Shown here: positions 8,074 to 16,635 of the stretch, piece after piece | How the letters are laid out: each line of letters starts with the position of its first letter | Numbering within the stretch: the first letter of the stretch is position 1 | Origin: Paenibacillus kobensis NBRC 15729 | GTDB taxonomy: Bacteria; Bacillota; Bacilli; Paenibacillales; Paenibacillaceae | Assembly: GCF_004000825.1 (NCBI RefSeq) | Contig: NZ_BILZ01000009.1 | Coordinates: forward strand, 1-64,000 | Reading direction: 5' to 3' | Length of the DNA: 64,000 nucleotides | Translations under genes and position numbers: made by a program | Notes under the pieces: generated by a model | Seen by the model: the letters and a program-made list of their open reading frames with translations, nothing else | What the model was told of the DNA's origin: nothing | The model's database searches: none

Positions 8074-10254
8074 ATGAAGGAATATACACCAGTTAATCAA
8101 CAGTCTTGCGAAGCTTCAGCCACGACGCTCGTTATGGAAACGCAGTGTCCGTTCTGCAGTGTGCAGTGCAAGATGAAGCTGACGGAGACGGTGGTGGAGG
8201 CATCCGCTGCAATACAGTCAAGCGCGGCGGCGCCGGACATCCAATACGACGTTGAGCCTCGGATGAATAAGGCGTCGGAAGGGCGATTATGCGTCAAAGG
8301 AATGAACGCTTATCAGCACGCAGTCAGCGATGACCGCATCGTATACCCGCTGGCGAAGCGCAACGGCCAGTTCGATCCTATCACGTGGGAGGAAGCGAAT
8401 ACGATAATCGCCGAACGGTTTCAGTCGATTGCCGGTCGGTACGGACGCGACGCCGTCGGTCTGTACGGCGGGGGATCATTGACGAACGAATCGGCTTATC
8501 TGCTCGGCAAGTTCGCACGTGTAGCGCTCCGTACGAAGTATATCGACTACAACGGCCGGTTCTGCATGTCCGCAGCCGCATCCGCCGGCAACAAAACGTT
8601 CGGCATCGACCGAGGACTGACGAACCCGTTGTCCGATATTCCGCTCGCGAAGTGCATCGTGCTCGCGGGTACGAATATTGCCGACTGCCAGCCGACGCTG
8701 ACGCCGTACTTCACGAAAGCGAAGGAGAACGGCTCGTTCATCATCGTCATCGATCCGCGCGAGACGGGAACGTCGAAGCTGGCAGACCTGCACTTGAAGG
8801 TAAAGCCTGGTATGGATGCGGCGCTTGTGAACGGGATGCTGAGGACGCTCTTGGACGAAGGGCTTGTCGACGAGTCCTTCGTCCGTGCCCGGACGAGAGG
8901 CTACGAAGCGCTTCGCGCACATATCGGCGCACAATCGCTAGAGGAGATCGCCTTGCTGACCGGAGTGCCAGCCGACTCGATCCGCCGCGCTGCGATCGCC
9001 TTCGGACGTGCGGAGACTGGCATGGTGTTCACGGCAAGAGGAGTAGAGCAGCAGACGGACGGCTATATGGCGGTGCGCAACTTCCTTAATCTTGTTCTTC
9101 TGACCGGCAAGATCGGCAAGCCGGGCTGCGGCTACGGCGCCGTAACGGGGCAGGGCAATGGACAGGGCGGCCGCGAGCATGGACAGAAGGCCGATCAGCT
9201 GCCGGGCTACCGATTGATCGAGAACGAAGAGCACCGAAGGTACATTGCCGGTGTGTGGGGTGTCGATCCGAGCGAACTGCCCGGCAAAGGCGTATCGGCA
9301 TATGAAATGATGGAGAAGGTCTACGACGGAGAAATTAAAGCGCTGTTCGTCATGGGCTCGAATCCGGTCGTCTCGAACCCGAACGCCAATCTGGTTGAGG
9401 CGGCGATCGAGCGTCTTGAATTTCTAGTCGTAGCCGATATGTTCATGTCCGAGACCGCGAGGTCTGCCGACCTCATTCTGCCAGTCACCTCATATCTGGA
9501 GAACGCGGGAACGCTGACGAATCTGGAAGGACGCGTTCTTCTTCGCGACGCGAGCCGTCCGGCTCCCGGCGAAGCAAGACACGATTGGCGCATTCTATGC
9601 GATATCGCGGATTCGGTCGGACGGGGCGGTTACTTCCCGTACGCGAACGTGGAGCAGATTTTCGAGGAGCTGCGCCTCGCCAGCCGAGGCGGTATCGCCG
9701 ATTATTACGGCATAACGTATGATCGGCTTCGCCGGGAAGAAGGGGTGTACTGGCCTTGTCCGTCAACGGACGGCCAAGGAGACGGGCGAATGTTCGCTTC
9801 CTCCTTCGCGCATAGCGATGGTCTTGCGGAGATCGTTGTCGTCGATAACCATTTCCCTGATGAGCGGACGGATGAGGAGTATCCGATCTATTTGACAACG
9901 GGGCGCGTGCTCAGCCACTATTTGACCGGGGTTCAGACCCGTCGCAGTCATACGCTAGCCTCGCGTGATATTGAGTCGTTCGTCGAGCTTCATCCGAACG
10001 CGGCCAGACGCTTCGGCGTTGCGGACGGCCGGTTGGCCGTGCTGACGTCGCGGCGGGGCGAGATCGTCGTTCGCTGCCGAATTACCCGGACGATCCGCGA
10101 AGATACGGTATTCGTGCCGATGCATTGGGGAGACGTTCAGAACGTGAACAAAATTACGAATCAGGCGCTTGATCCGACATGCCGGATGCCCGGATTCAAA
10201 GTATGCGCCGTTAACATTCGGCCGCTTCTTGCAGAAGACGCGCAGTTCGCTTAA
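8074..10254 (+). CDS. nasC: assimilatory nitrate reductase catalytic subunit NasC
   Basis: A 726-residue molybdenum enzyme that reduces nitrate to nitrite in the cytoplasm. The N-terminal [4Fe-4S] ligands are Cys25, Cys28, Cys32 and Cys73 (CPFCSVQC, then RLCVKG). The molybdopterin-guanine-dinucleotide oxidoreductase domain follows, with YNGRFCMSAAASAGN in the active-site region and MGSNPVVSNPN. The C-terminal dinucleotide-binding domain contains YLTTGRVLSHYLTG and ends near the conserved DPTCRMPGFK. It lies in an operon with nasB and is followed by a terminator. No nitrite reductase, nitrate transporter or molybdopterin-synthesis gene is in the window, so the rest of the pathway must be elsewhere. 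Confidence 0.93.
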   Translation: MKEYTPVNQQSCEASATTLVMETQCPFCSVQCKMKLTETVVEASAAIQSSAAAPDIQYDVEPRMNKASEGRLCVKGMNAYQHAVSDDRIVYPLAKRNGQFDPITWEEANTIIAERFQSIAGRYGRDAVGLYGGGSLTNESAYLLGKFARVALRTKYIDYNGRFCMSAAASAGNKTFGIDRGLTNPLSDIPLAKCIVLAGTNIADCQPTLTPYFTKAKENGSFIIVIDPRETGTSKLADLHLKVKPGMDAALVNGMLRTLLDEGLVDESFVRARTRGYEALRAHIGAQSLEEIALLTGVPADSIRRAAIAFGRAETGMVFTARGVEQQTDGYMAVRNFLNLVLLTGKIGKPGCGYGAVTGQGNGQGGREHGQKADQLPGYRLIENEEHRRYIAGVWGVDPSELPGKGVSAYEMMEKVYDGEIKALFVMGSNPVVSNPNANLVEAAIERLEFLVVADMFMSETARSADLILPVTSYLENAGTLTNLEGRVLLRDASRPAPGEARHDWRILCDIADSVGRGGYFPYANVEQIFEELRLASRGGIADYYGITYDRLRREEGVYWPCPSTDGQGDGRMFASSFAHSDGLAEIVVVDNHFPDERTDEEYPIYLTTGRVLSHYLTGVQTRRSHTLASRDIESFVELHPNAARRFGVADGRLAVLTSRRGEIVVRCRITRTIREDTVFVPMHWGDVQNVNKITNQALDPTCRMPGFKVCAVNIRPLLAEDAQFA

Positions 10255-10267
10255 TAAGGTTTATTAA

Positions 10268-10318
10268 TAAAAGACTGTTTCGCCGAATGATGAGGTTCGG
10301 CGGACAGTCTTTTTTTGG
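10268..10318 (+). terminator. rho-independent terminator after nasBC
   Basis: AAAAGACTGT and ACAGTCTTTT pair around an inner CGCCGAA...TTCGGCG stem, followed by seven T. The remaining spacer to 10519 is AT-rich leader DNA in which I see no gene. Confidence 0.85.
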
Positions 10319-10519
10319 TTAGGCTGAACCACTCCGGTTACATTTGAATTATAATAAGTTTGCAAAAATGTTTTTTGAAGTTCCAATTGAAACACTGAAT
10401 AATTCGACCCTTGCAGCCGATGAAATTAATTAGGACTTCATGCTCATATGTATAATACATCCAACGTTGTTCATGACAGCGTTTTTTCGGCAACCGGCGA
10501 AGCAAGAAGGGGAGCGAGT

Positions 10520-13129
10520 ATGAACAATCAAATACGTGTATTTAAGTCATTATGGACAACCATCCTTTATCTGGCGCTAGGGCTTATGGCCTATGTATCA
10601 TATTCGTTTCCTATTCAGCTGTTTTTCGGTATCAGCTTCTCGCTTGGTTCGGCGCTGCTGTTTCTTGCCGCCTCGTGGTTCGGCTGGCGTGCTGGCATGC
10701 TCCTATTAGCCGCTGTTCACGGACTGCTGATGGTCTTTCATGAGCCAACCCTTGCGTTAGGGTCGCTTACGTTGGAAGTGATTTCCGTTATTACGCTTGC
10801 TTCGCGCTGGCCGCGGCTCGGATTGATCGGCGGCGGAGCCGTTTACTGGCTGCTGCTCGGCACTCCGATCCATTATGTAACCAATGCGGACGCCGGTATT
10901 TTTAGCCAAGAGACATTGTTCTTTGCTTATACGATGATTTCGGGCGGATTGTGTAATGCGTTGATTGCGGAGCTGATCGCCAGTTATTTGCCTCCTGGAA
11001 TATTCGGACACGGACGCGTGCTCGGCAGCCGTCCGCTTCGTTTCTCGCAAGCGCTCGTCCATATCACGATATTTGCGATGCTTGGTTCCTCCATTTTGTT
11101 CATCGTGAGCGGAGGACAGAGCTTTCAGCAGACGATTATGCGCGAAATTAACAATAAAGCGGACATGGCTACCCAGTCGGTCCAAAATGCGGTCAAGCTT
11201 ATGTCGCCTGCCGATCAGCGGGGAATCCGGTTGAACGGCTACTTAGAACAGGCGAAGATGAAGCGTCTTCTGCATAATGTTCTGGCGTCCGATCCTTATG
11301 AAGCGGTTCTTGTGCTCCCCGGCGGAGCGGAATTGCTTCATACCGCCGTTGGAACGGAGGAAATGCCGGAATGGCTTGAAGTCAACAACTGGCAGGGGTA
11401 TTTCGCCGAACGCAAAATGTGGAGCCCGACGATGGAAAGCAACTCGGGCAGAGAGCAGTCTGGTTCGCAGTGGAAGCAGATGTCGTTTATCTATCCGATT
11501 CCTCTCGGCACGTTCGATTTATTCGTTCGGGTACCGCTCGATACTTACCGCAATGAAGTATACAGCGTCTATAACGCTCAGATGATGAGCTGCTTATATG
11601 TTACGGCTATTGTCGCTATGTTCGCGCTCCTTATTTACCGCTTCTTCGTCTCGGGGATTCGCAGACTGACCGTCGTCTCGGAAGGCATTCCGGATAAGGT
11701 GAAGGCGGGGATCGCGCCGGAGTGGCCGCAATCGAAGCTGGAGGAGATCAATTCGCTGGTCGGCAACTTCCGTGTCGTGACCGAGAAGCTCGGGGCGATG
11801 TTCATGGAATCCAGGGAACAAGCGTACTTCGATACCTTGACGGGCCTTCCGAACAGACGCCATTTCAACGAGCATTTGCAGAGTACGCTGGACGAGGCGT
11901 ACCGGGATCAGGACGTTCACGTTGTCTTCATCGACCTCGACCGGTTCAAGCATATTAACGACACGCTTGGGCATGCAGTAGGCGATTTGCTGCTACAGCA
12001 AGTTTCTTACCGGCTTATCCGAACGGTGGGCGACCGTGCTTTTATCGCCCGGCTTGGCGGAGATGAATTCGTACTGATCTCGGTGCAGGGACGCAACACC
12101 GTGAGGGAAGTTGCCGACGAACTGCTCGATATTATGGAGTTGCCTTTCCAGATCGGAAATGAGGAATTATACGTCACGCTTAGCATGGGGATCAGCTCGT
12201 CGACGATCAGTGGCAAAGATGCGGAGACGATCGTCAAGAATGCGGACTTCGCCATGTACGAAGCCAAAGGCGCCGGAGGGTGCGGCTACCGTTTCTATTC
12301 GCCGCCGGATACCGATCTGTCGAAGCAGATGCGGTTGGAGTTCGAACTGCGCAAAGCGGTGGACCGCCAGCAGCTGCAGCTGTACTATATGCCGATCTAT
12401 GACAAAGCCGGAGAGAAACTCGTCTCGATCGAGGCATTGCTTCGTTGGTTCCATCCAGAGTTCGGCTTTGTCTCGCCTGCAAGCTTCATCCCGATTGCCG
12501 AAAGCTGCGGACTGCTGAAGCCGATCGGCGAGTGGGTGGCTAGTGCGGCTTGCCGCCAGTTGAAGGATTGGCTCGATCAGGGATACGAGCCCGTGCCGGT
12601 GGCCATTAATTTGTCGCCGACACAAATTCAGTTGCACGGCATCGTCGGCTACCTGGAGAAGTTGCTGGAAGAGACTGGAACACCACCGGCCCTGCTGGAA
12701 GTCGAAATCACAGAGGAAGTATTCGCGAAGCAGCCGGAACGCGTCATTGCGGAGCTGCATCGTTTGAAGCGGCATGGCATGAAAGTCTGGATCGACGATT
12801 TCGGTACCGGATATTCTTCGCTAGGGATGTTAAATCGGCTGCCGGTTGACGGCTTCAAGATTGACCGTACATTCGTAAAGGGACTTCATACGGATTCGGA
12901 CAAGTTGTCCATTATCGAGACGATGATGCTGTTGTCCAAATCCCGCAATTGGCTCGTCGTGGCAGAAGGAGTCGAGACGATAGGAGAATCGCAAGCGCTA
13001 AGTGACATCGGCTGCCGCTTGCAGCAAGGCTATTATTATGGACAAGCCGTGCCGGCATCCGAAATCGTCAGCTGGTTCCCGCAGAAGACGCATGAGCCGA
13101 GTGGAATGGCAGAGGGGGGATCGGTGTGA
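10520..13129 (+). CDS. membrane GGDEF-EAL protein (c-di-GMP turnover) with extracellular sensor
   Basis: An 869-residue protein. Roughly six N-terminal helices (to about residue 210) lead to an outer loop of about 170 residues and a further helix near 380-400. A short linker, a GGDEF domain with intact RLGGDEF near 512, and an EAL domain near 637 follow. The EAL domain keeps the catalytic pattern: EALLRW, NLSPTQ, EITEE, DDFGTGYS, KIDRTF, AEGVE and QGYYYG. The RxxD inhibitory site appears altered (RTVGD). Both synthesis and hydrolysis of cyclic di-GMP are therefore possible. The ATG at 10520 has AAGGGGAG upstream. Its stop overlaps the start of a solute-binding lipoprotein (TGATG), suggesting a ligand-sensing pair. 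Confidence 0.9.
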   Translation: MNNQIRVFKSLWTTILYLALGLMAYVSYSFPIQLFFGISFSLGSALLFLAASWFGWRAGMLLLAAVHGLLMVFHEPTLALGSLTLEVISVITLASRWPRLGLIGGGAVYWLLLGTPIHYVTNADAGIFSQETLFFAYTMISGGLCNALIAELIASYLPPGIFGHGRVLGSRPLRFSQALVHITIFAMLGSSILFIVSGGQSFQQTIMREINNKADMATQSVQNAVKLMSPADQRGIRLNGYLEQAKMKRLLHNVLASDPYEAVLVLPGGAELLHTAVGTEEMPEWLEVNNWQGYFAERKMWSPTMESNSGREQSGSQWKQMSFIYPIPLGTFDLFVRVPLDTYRNEVYSVYNAQMMSCLYVTAIVAMFALLIYRFFVSGIRRLTVVSEGIPDKVKAGIAPEWPQSKLEEINSLVGNFRVVTEKLGAMFMESREQAYFDTLTGLPNRRHFNEHLQSTLDEAYRDQDVHVVFIDLDRFKHINDTLGHAVGDLLLQQVSYRLIRTVGDRAFIARLGGDEFVLISVQGRNTVREVADELLDIMELPFQIGNEELYVTLSMGISSSTISGKDAETIVKNADFAMYEAKGAGGCGYRFYSPPDTDLSKQMRLEFELRKAVDRQQLQLYYMPIYDKAGEKLVSIEALLRWFHPEFGFVSPASFIPIAESCGLLKPIGEWVASAACRQLKDWLDQGYEPVPVAINLSPTQIQLHGIVGYLEKLLEETGTPPALLEVEITEEVFAKQPERVIAELHRLKRHGMKVWIDDFGTGYSSLGMLNRLPVDGFKIDRTFVKGLHTDSDKLSIIETMMLLSKSRNWLVVAEGVETIGESQALSDIGCRLQQGYYYGQAVPASEIVSWFPQKTHEPSGMAEGGSV

Positions 13130-14397
13130 TGCGGACGAAATGGATAATGCCGGCGCTGTTGTCGCTTCTCTTTCTCTTGCAGGGCTGCAGCACCGGCGAG
13201 GCGCCTGCGGACGGACAGCTTGCTTACGATCATGAGGATAAGGGCGGAGCGGACGGCATACCGTCGATTCGGATTCTGACCTCGTACGATCACGAAGAAT
13301 ACATCGCTAACGAATTCAGGAACGTGAAGCATGCCAATCTGGAATGGCAGCGCAACGTTAGCGGTTCAGTGGACGAGATTCTTGCGGCGCTCGACAGTAA
13401 CAATCCGCCCGACTTAATTGAATTCGATTACAGACTCATTCAGGATCTAATGAATTATGACACCTTCGAGGATCTGTCGAAGCCGCCGTATAATGCGTTG
13501 TTCTCTGCGGACGTTTATTTTCCCAAATTGAATATGGACCGATTTCGTTCATTGGATGGAACGAAGTTGGTGTTTATGCCGCATATTTTACAAGCTGGGG
13601 TCACCTTCTACCGGGCGGATTTAATGAAGAAGTACGGCTTTCCGGATGACCCGGAGGAGTTAGGCGCTTATATGGAAAGTCCGGAACGATGGATGACGAT
13701 GGCGAAGGAACTGGCTGCTCACGGCGAACGAATTATGCAGACTCCGGCGGAGGCCTATCTCGCCTATACGTTGTCTAACGGCTTCTTTAATGCGGACGGC
13801 ACTTATGCACGCAACAACAGCGGCTTCATAACGGCTATGAACCTCGCGAAAGAGGCTTATGCCTCGAAGCTTCCGCTAGGGGCTTCCATATGGGACGCAT
13901 TAGGACAGTCGGCCCTTCGAAGCGGAGAGTTGATGATGTTCATCAGCGGGGAGTGGGCAGACAGCCGTATCCAGCAATGGGCACCGGAGACGGCCGATCA
14001 GTGGCGCAAGACGCGCCTTCCTTTCAATCAATACGGAATTATTAACGGCTATATATGCGCGATTCCGAAGCAAAGCAAGAACAAAGAAGCCGCTTGGAGC
14101 TATATTCAATATCAACTGCACCGGGAACAGGGATACCTCGATTCGCTTGAATTATCGAAATGGTATGATAAGCTGACCCCGATTCGGTTAACGCCGCTCG
14201 ATACGGCAGCAAGCTCGATATGGGACAAGGAAGTCGACTGGCGTTACAAAACGAACGATTCCGCGCGCACCAGCGTTTCGGCCATCGAAAGGGTGGTTAC
14301 AGGACAGCTTGCGGATCAGTTGGAGCTGCTGGAGCCATTTCACGATACCGGGACCGATTCGGAATCCGGGGCGGAACCAGAATCCGAATCGGAATGA
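13129..14397 (+). CDS. orphan extracellular solute-binding lipoprotein (family 1-like)
   Basis: A 422-residue secreted lipoprotein with signal MRTKWIMPALLSLLFLLQ and lipobox LLQGC (Cys near 19). The mature part has the two-lobe ABC sugar-binding-protein-like pattern: IRILTSYDHEEYIANEF, GVTFYRADLMKKYGF and MFISGEWADSRIQQW. No permease or ATPase gene is nearby. It starts inside the stop codon of the GGDEF-EAL gene, so the two are co-translated. This suggests that the protein presents a ligand to the sensor domain of that enzyme rather than to a transporter. The last residues are acidic and repetitive (ESGAEPESESE). Confidence 0.82.
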   Translation: MRTKWIMPALLSLLFLLQGCSTGEAPADGQLAYDHEDKGGADGIPSIRILTSYDHEEYIANEFRNVKHANLEWQRNVSGSVDEILAALDSNNPPDLIEFDYRLIQDLMNYDTFEDLSKPPYNALFSADVYFPKLNMDRFRSLDGTKLVFMPHILQAGVTFYRADLMKKYGFPDDPEELGAYMESPERWMTMAKELAAHGERIMQTPAEAYLAYTLSNGFFNADGTYARNNSGFITAMNLAKEAYASKLPLGASIWDALGQSALRSGELMMFISGEWADSRIQQWAPETADQWRKTRLPFNQYGIINGYICAIPKQSKNKEAAWSYIQYQLHREQGYLDSLELSKWYDKLTPIRLTPLDTAASSIWDKEVDWRYKTNDSARTSVSAIERVVTGQLADQLELLEPFHDTGTDSESGAEPESESE

Positions 14398-14503
14398 ACC
14401 GCCGTTGCCGGCTGCTAATAATCATCCATTTACATCATTAAACATTCGGACTACACTAGTAGCTGTTGTGTATATAGAGACGAATGGATAGGTGATGGGG
14501 AAT

Positions 14504-14977
14504 ATGAGTAATACGATGGTAGCAACGAGAGAACTGTCGCCTCTCGTAGAGAAGCTGGGATTGGAGCCGCATGTGGAAGGCGGTTGGTATAAAGAACTGT
14601 GGAAAGCGTCGTTTACGATTCCGCAAGAGACGCTAGGCGGCGAATATTCGGGTCCGCGTTTCTCGGCGACCTCGATCTATTTCGTACTTCATCCGGGCGA
14701 AGAGTCGGCTTGGCATACGGTATTGTCGGACGAGCTATGGCTGTGGCATTCCGGTTCCCCGCTGCTCCTGACGCTCGGCGGAGACGGCGATAAGCCAGGA
14801 ACGGAGACGGAAATTATCGTTGGCGCCGACGTGGCGAACGGACAGAAGCCGCAAGCGCTCGTTCCTGCCCGTGTATGGCAGAAAGCGCGTCCGCTTGGCG
14901 ATGAGCCTGTGTTCGTCTCCTGCGTCGTTGCGCCAGGGTTCCACTATGACGATTTCAAGTTGATTGAGAAGAAATAG
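14504..14977 (+). CDS. DUF985 family cupin protein
   Basis: A 157-residue single-domain cupin. HVEGGWYKE, SATSIYFVLHPGEESAWH and DELWLWHSG are characteristic of the DUF985 family, with histidines placed as in metal-binding cupins. Some homologues are annotated as sugar-epimerase-like but the function is unsettled. The ATG at 14504 fits AGGTGAT about 8 bases upstream better than the GTG at 14492 or the ATG at 14495. It is transcribed alone and followed by a strong terminator. Confidence 0.85.
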   Translation: MSNTMVATRELSPLVEKLGLEPHVEGGWYKELWKASFTIPQETLGGEYSGPRFSATSIYFVLHPGEESAWHTVLSDELWLWHSGSPLLLTLGGDGDKPGTETEIIVGADVANGQKPQALVPARVWQKARPLGDEPVFVSCVVAPGFHYDDFKLIEKK

Positions 14978-15002
14978 AAGTTTCAGCAATTCGGATATTC
15001 AA

Positions 15003-15031
15003 GCCTGCACAAGTTGTGCAGGTTTTTTTGA
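15003..15031 (+). terminator. rho-independent terminator after the cupin gene
   Basis: CCTGCAC and GTGCAGG pair perfectly around a short AAGTT loop and are followed by seven T. It marks the left border of the composite repeat region. Confidence 0.88.
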
Positions 15032-15042
15032 TTTGTAGATAA

Positions 15043-15200
15043 ACTGCTGAGAGGCAACTGCGCAGTCGAATGTTCTTACGATCGCTGTTGTCGCCGGATT
15101 GCTTTGATTTTATAAGATCGCTAATAGGTAGCAATCCGGCGACAAAGGCGACCGCTGACGCTCCTCCAGAATCATTCGTCTGCTCCGTTGCTAGGCAGTT
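15043..15200. repeat. left arm of a long inverted repeat, with internal 16-bp hairpin
   Basis: About 158 bases that match the reverse complement of 15715-15870 over almost the whole length. For example CGAATGTTCTTACGATCGCT and CTGCTCCGTTGCT are shared. Inside it a perfect 16-bp stem pairs 15088-15103 with 15130-15145 (TTGTCGCCGGATTGCT with its complement). There is no open reading frame worth calling and no transposase. Confidence 0.85.
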
Positions 15201-15320
15201 TGGGTGCCGTACAACTATTCGCATTCTGCCTGAATACACTATCAGTCAGTTCTTGAAATTTTAGTGCCTTAAAAACGTGGCTTTGCGTAGCTCCAAAGCT
15301 TCCAGGGCTTAATTTGATCT

Positions 15321-15684
15321 GTAGCGACACAATCTGTGTCGTTAACGGCACGAGCGAACGCGGGTTGGAGCTGTAGCGACACAATCTGTGTCGTTAGCGG
15401 CACGAGCGAACGCGGGTTGGAGCTGTTGCGACACAATCTGTGTCGTTAACGGCACGAGCGGACGCAGGTTAGAGCTGTAGCGACACAATCTGTGTCGTTA
15501 ACGTCTCGAGCGAACGCGGGTTGGAGCTGTAGCGACACAATCTGTGTCGTTAACGGCATGAGTGAACGCGGGTTGGAGCTGTAGCGACACGATCTGTGTC
15601 GTTAGCGGCACGAATGAACGCAGGTTAGAGCTGTATCGACACAATTTGTGTCGTTAACACCTTGAGTGAACGCAGGTCCGCGTC
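15321..15684. repeat. tandem array, seven 52-bp units each with a small palindrome
   Basis: Units begin at 15321, 15373, 15425, 15477, 15529, 15581 and 15633, always exactly 52 bases apart. Each has the core CGACACAATCTGTGTCG (a 7-bp stem with a 3-base loop) followed by a variable part like GCACGAGCGAACGCGGGTTG. Units differ at a few positions, mostly in the second half, while the palindrome is nearly constant. The last unit has TATCGACACAATTTGTGTCG. The array sits between the two inverted arms. Confidence 0.92.
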
Positions 15685-15714
15685 GCTCTTTCTGGTTCTG
15701 TTTACTGTGTAAAT

Positions 15715-15870
15715 AACTGCCGAGCAACGGAGCAGGCGGATGATTCTGAAGAAACGAAGTGGTCGCCTTTGTGCCCGGATTGTACCGCTGAGGCGGTATT
15801 ACAAGTTCAAAACAATCCGGGCACAACAGCGATCGTAAGAACATTCGCCTGCGCAGTTGCCCTGAGCAGA
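15715..15870. repeat. right arm of the long inverted repeat, with internal 15-bp hairpin
   Basis: Reverse-complement partner of 15043-15200. It has its own perfect stem, 15769-15783 with 15812-15826 (TTGTGCCCGGATTGT and complement). Compared with the left arm two stem base pairs are flipped on both sides, so pairing is kept. The loop differs and holds an extra TACCGC-TGAG-GCGGTA hairpin (15783-15798). Confidence 0.85.
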
Positions 15871-15883
15871 ACATTTAAAATAA

Positions 15884-15915
15884 AAAGAGCCGTCCCCAAA
15901 TTTTGGGGACAGCCC
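15884..15915 (-). terminator. rho-independent terminator of the ltaS-PAP2 operon
   Basis: On the minus strand GGGCTGTCCCC pairs with GGGGACGGCTC around AAAATTT and is followed by a run of five T. It marks the right border of the repeat region and lies about 35 bases after the PAP2 stop codon. Confidence 0.85.
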
Positions 15916-15949
15916 AATGAATGTTAAAGATTGCCGTGATACTGCCGAG

Positions 15950-16618
15950 TTAAGCATCCACTCCGCGCTGCGTCTGTCTCATGCCGATCGTGCGAGGCAG
16001 GAGAACGATAACAAGCAAATACATCACTTCAACGAGCGTGATCGCGCCGACGACATCCCATACCACATGCTGTTTCACAAGCAGCGTGGACGCGATGATC
16101 GTCGTCGACATACCGTAGATGAGCACCCGATTCAGCTTATTGCGTGCAGGACTTACGGCAAGCAGCCGCATCATCAAGTAGCTGGAGAAGCAGTGAATGC
16201 TCGGGAAACAGTTGAACGGTTTGTCCCGCTCATAGACGTAGCGGGCAAGCTGCGAGAACACGTCGCTGCCGACGATGTCCGGACGCGGAACCGTGGTCTG
16301 GAACACCGAGTAAATCATGTAACAGCTCAGGGCGCACAGCGTGTACATCAGAATGCCGCGGTAATACGATGTACGGTCTTTGATGAAGAAATAAATAAGA
16401 CAAATGTAAATGTAGATGATCCAAACCGAGTAGGGAAGGAAGAATCCCTTCACGAACGGAGTGGACCGGTCGAAAGAAGTCACGAGACTATGAACTTCGA
16501 CGGTTGGCTGATTAAACATTTTATATAAGTAGCCGAGGACAGGGAAGACAAGCATCAACAACAGCGGCGCGAGAGAAGCAAGCTTCTCCCGGTCCAGCCG
16601 TTTAGCCCATACTGGCAT
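15950..16618 (-). CDS. PAP2-family membrane phosphatase (PAP2_3 type)
   Basis: About 222 residues with five or six transmembrane helices and phosphatidic-acid-phosphatase motifs: KPFNCFPSIH (motif 2, catalytic histidine) and LLVKQHVVWDVVGA (motif 3, His and Asp). It probably dephosphorylates a lipid phosphate or polyprenyl phosphate on the outer membrane face. The start is placed at 16618 because AAAGGAGATGA runs directly into the upstream ATG at 16630, leaving no spacing for that codon; 16630 remains possible. It follows ltaS almost at once, suggesting a role in recycling a lipid by-product of lipoteichoic-acid synthesis, which is inference. Confidence 0.82.
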   Translation of the reverse strand: MPVWAKRLDREKLASLAPLLLMLVFPVLGYLYKMFNQPTVEVHSLVTSFDRSTPFVKGFFLPYSVWIIYIYICLIYFFIKDRTSYYRGILMYTLCALSCYMIYSVFQTTVPRPDIVGSDVFSQLARYVYERDKPFNCFPSIHCFSSYLMMRLLAVSPARNKLNRVLIYGMSTTIIASTLLVKQHVVWDVVGAITLVEVMYLLVIVLLPRTIGMRQTQRGVDA

Positions 16619-16635
16619 ATTGCAATTCATCTCCT

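Noticed and set aside
8385-9089. A 234-codon open frame inside nasC
   Set aside because: Composition is Arg-rich and the nasC frame is strongly conserved throughout, so this is an antiframe shadow.
15321-15684. CRISPR array
   Set aside because: Repeats are directly adjacent 52-bp tandem units with similar second halves rather than identical repeats split by unique spacers, and no cas genes are present.
15043-15870. Insertion sequence or MITE derived from a known transposon
   Set aside because: There is no transposase frame, no target-site duplication could be recognised, and the inverted arms carry internal hairpins not typical of IS termini.
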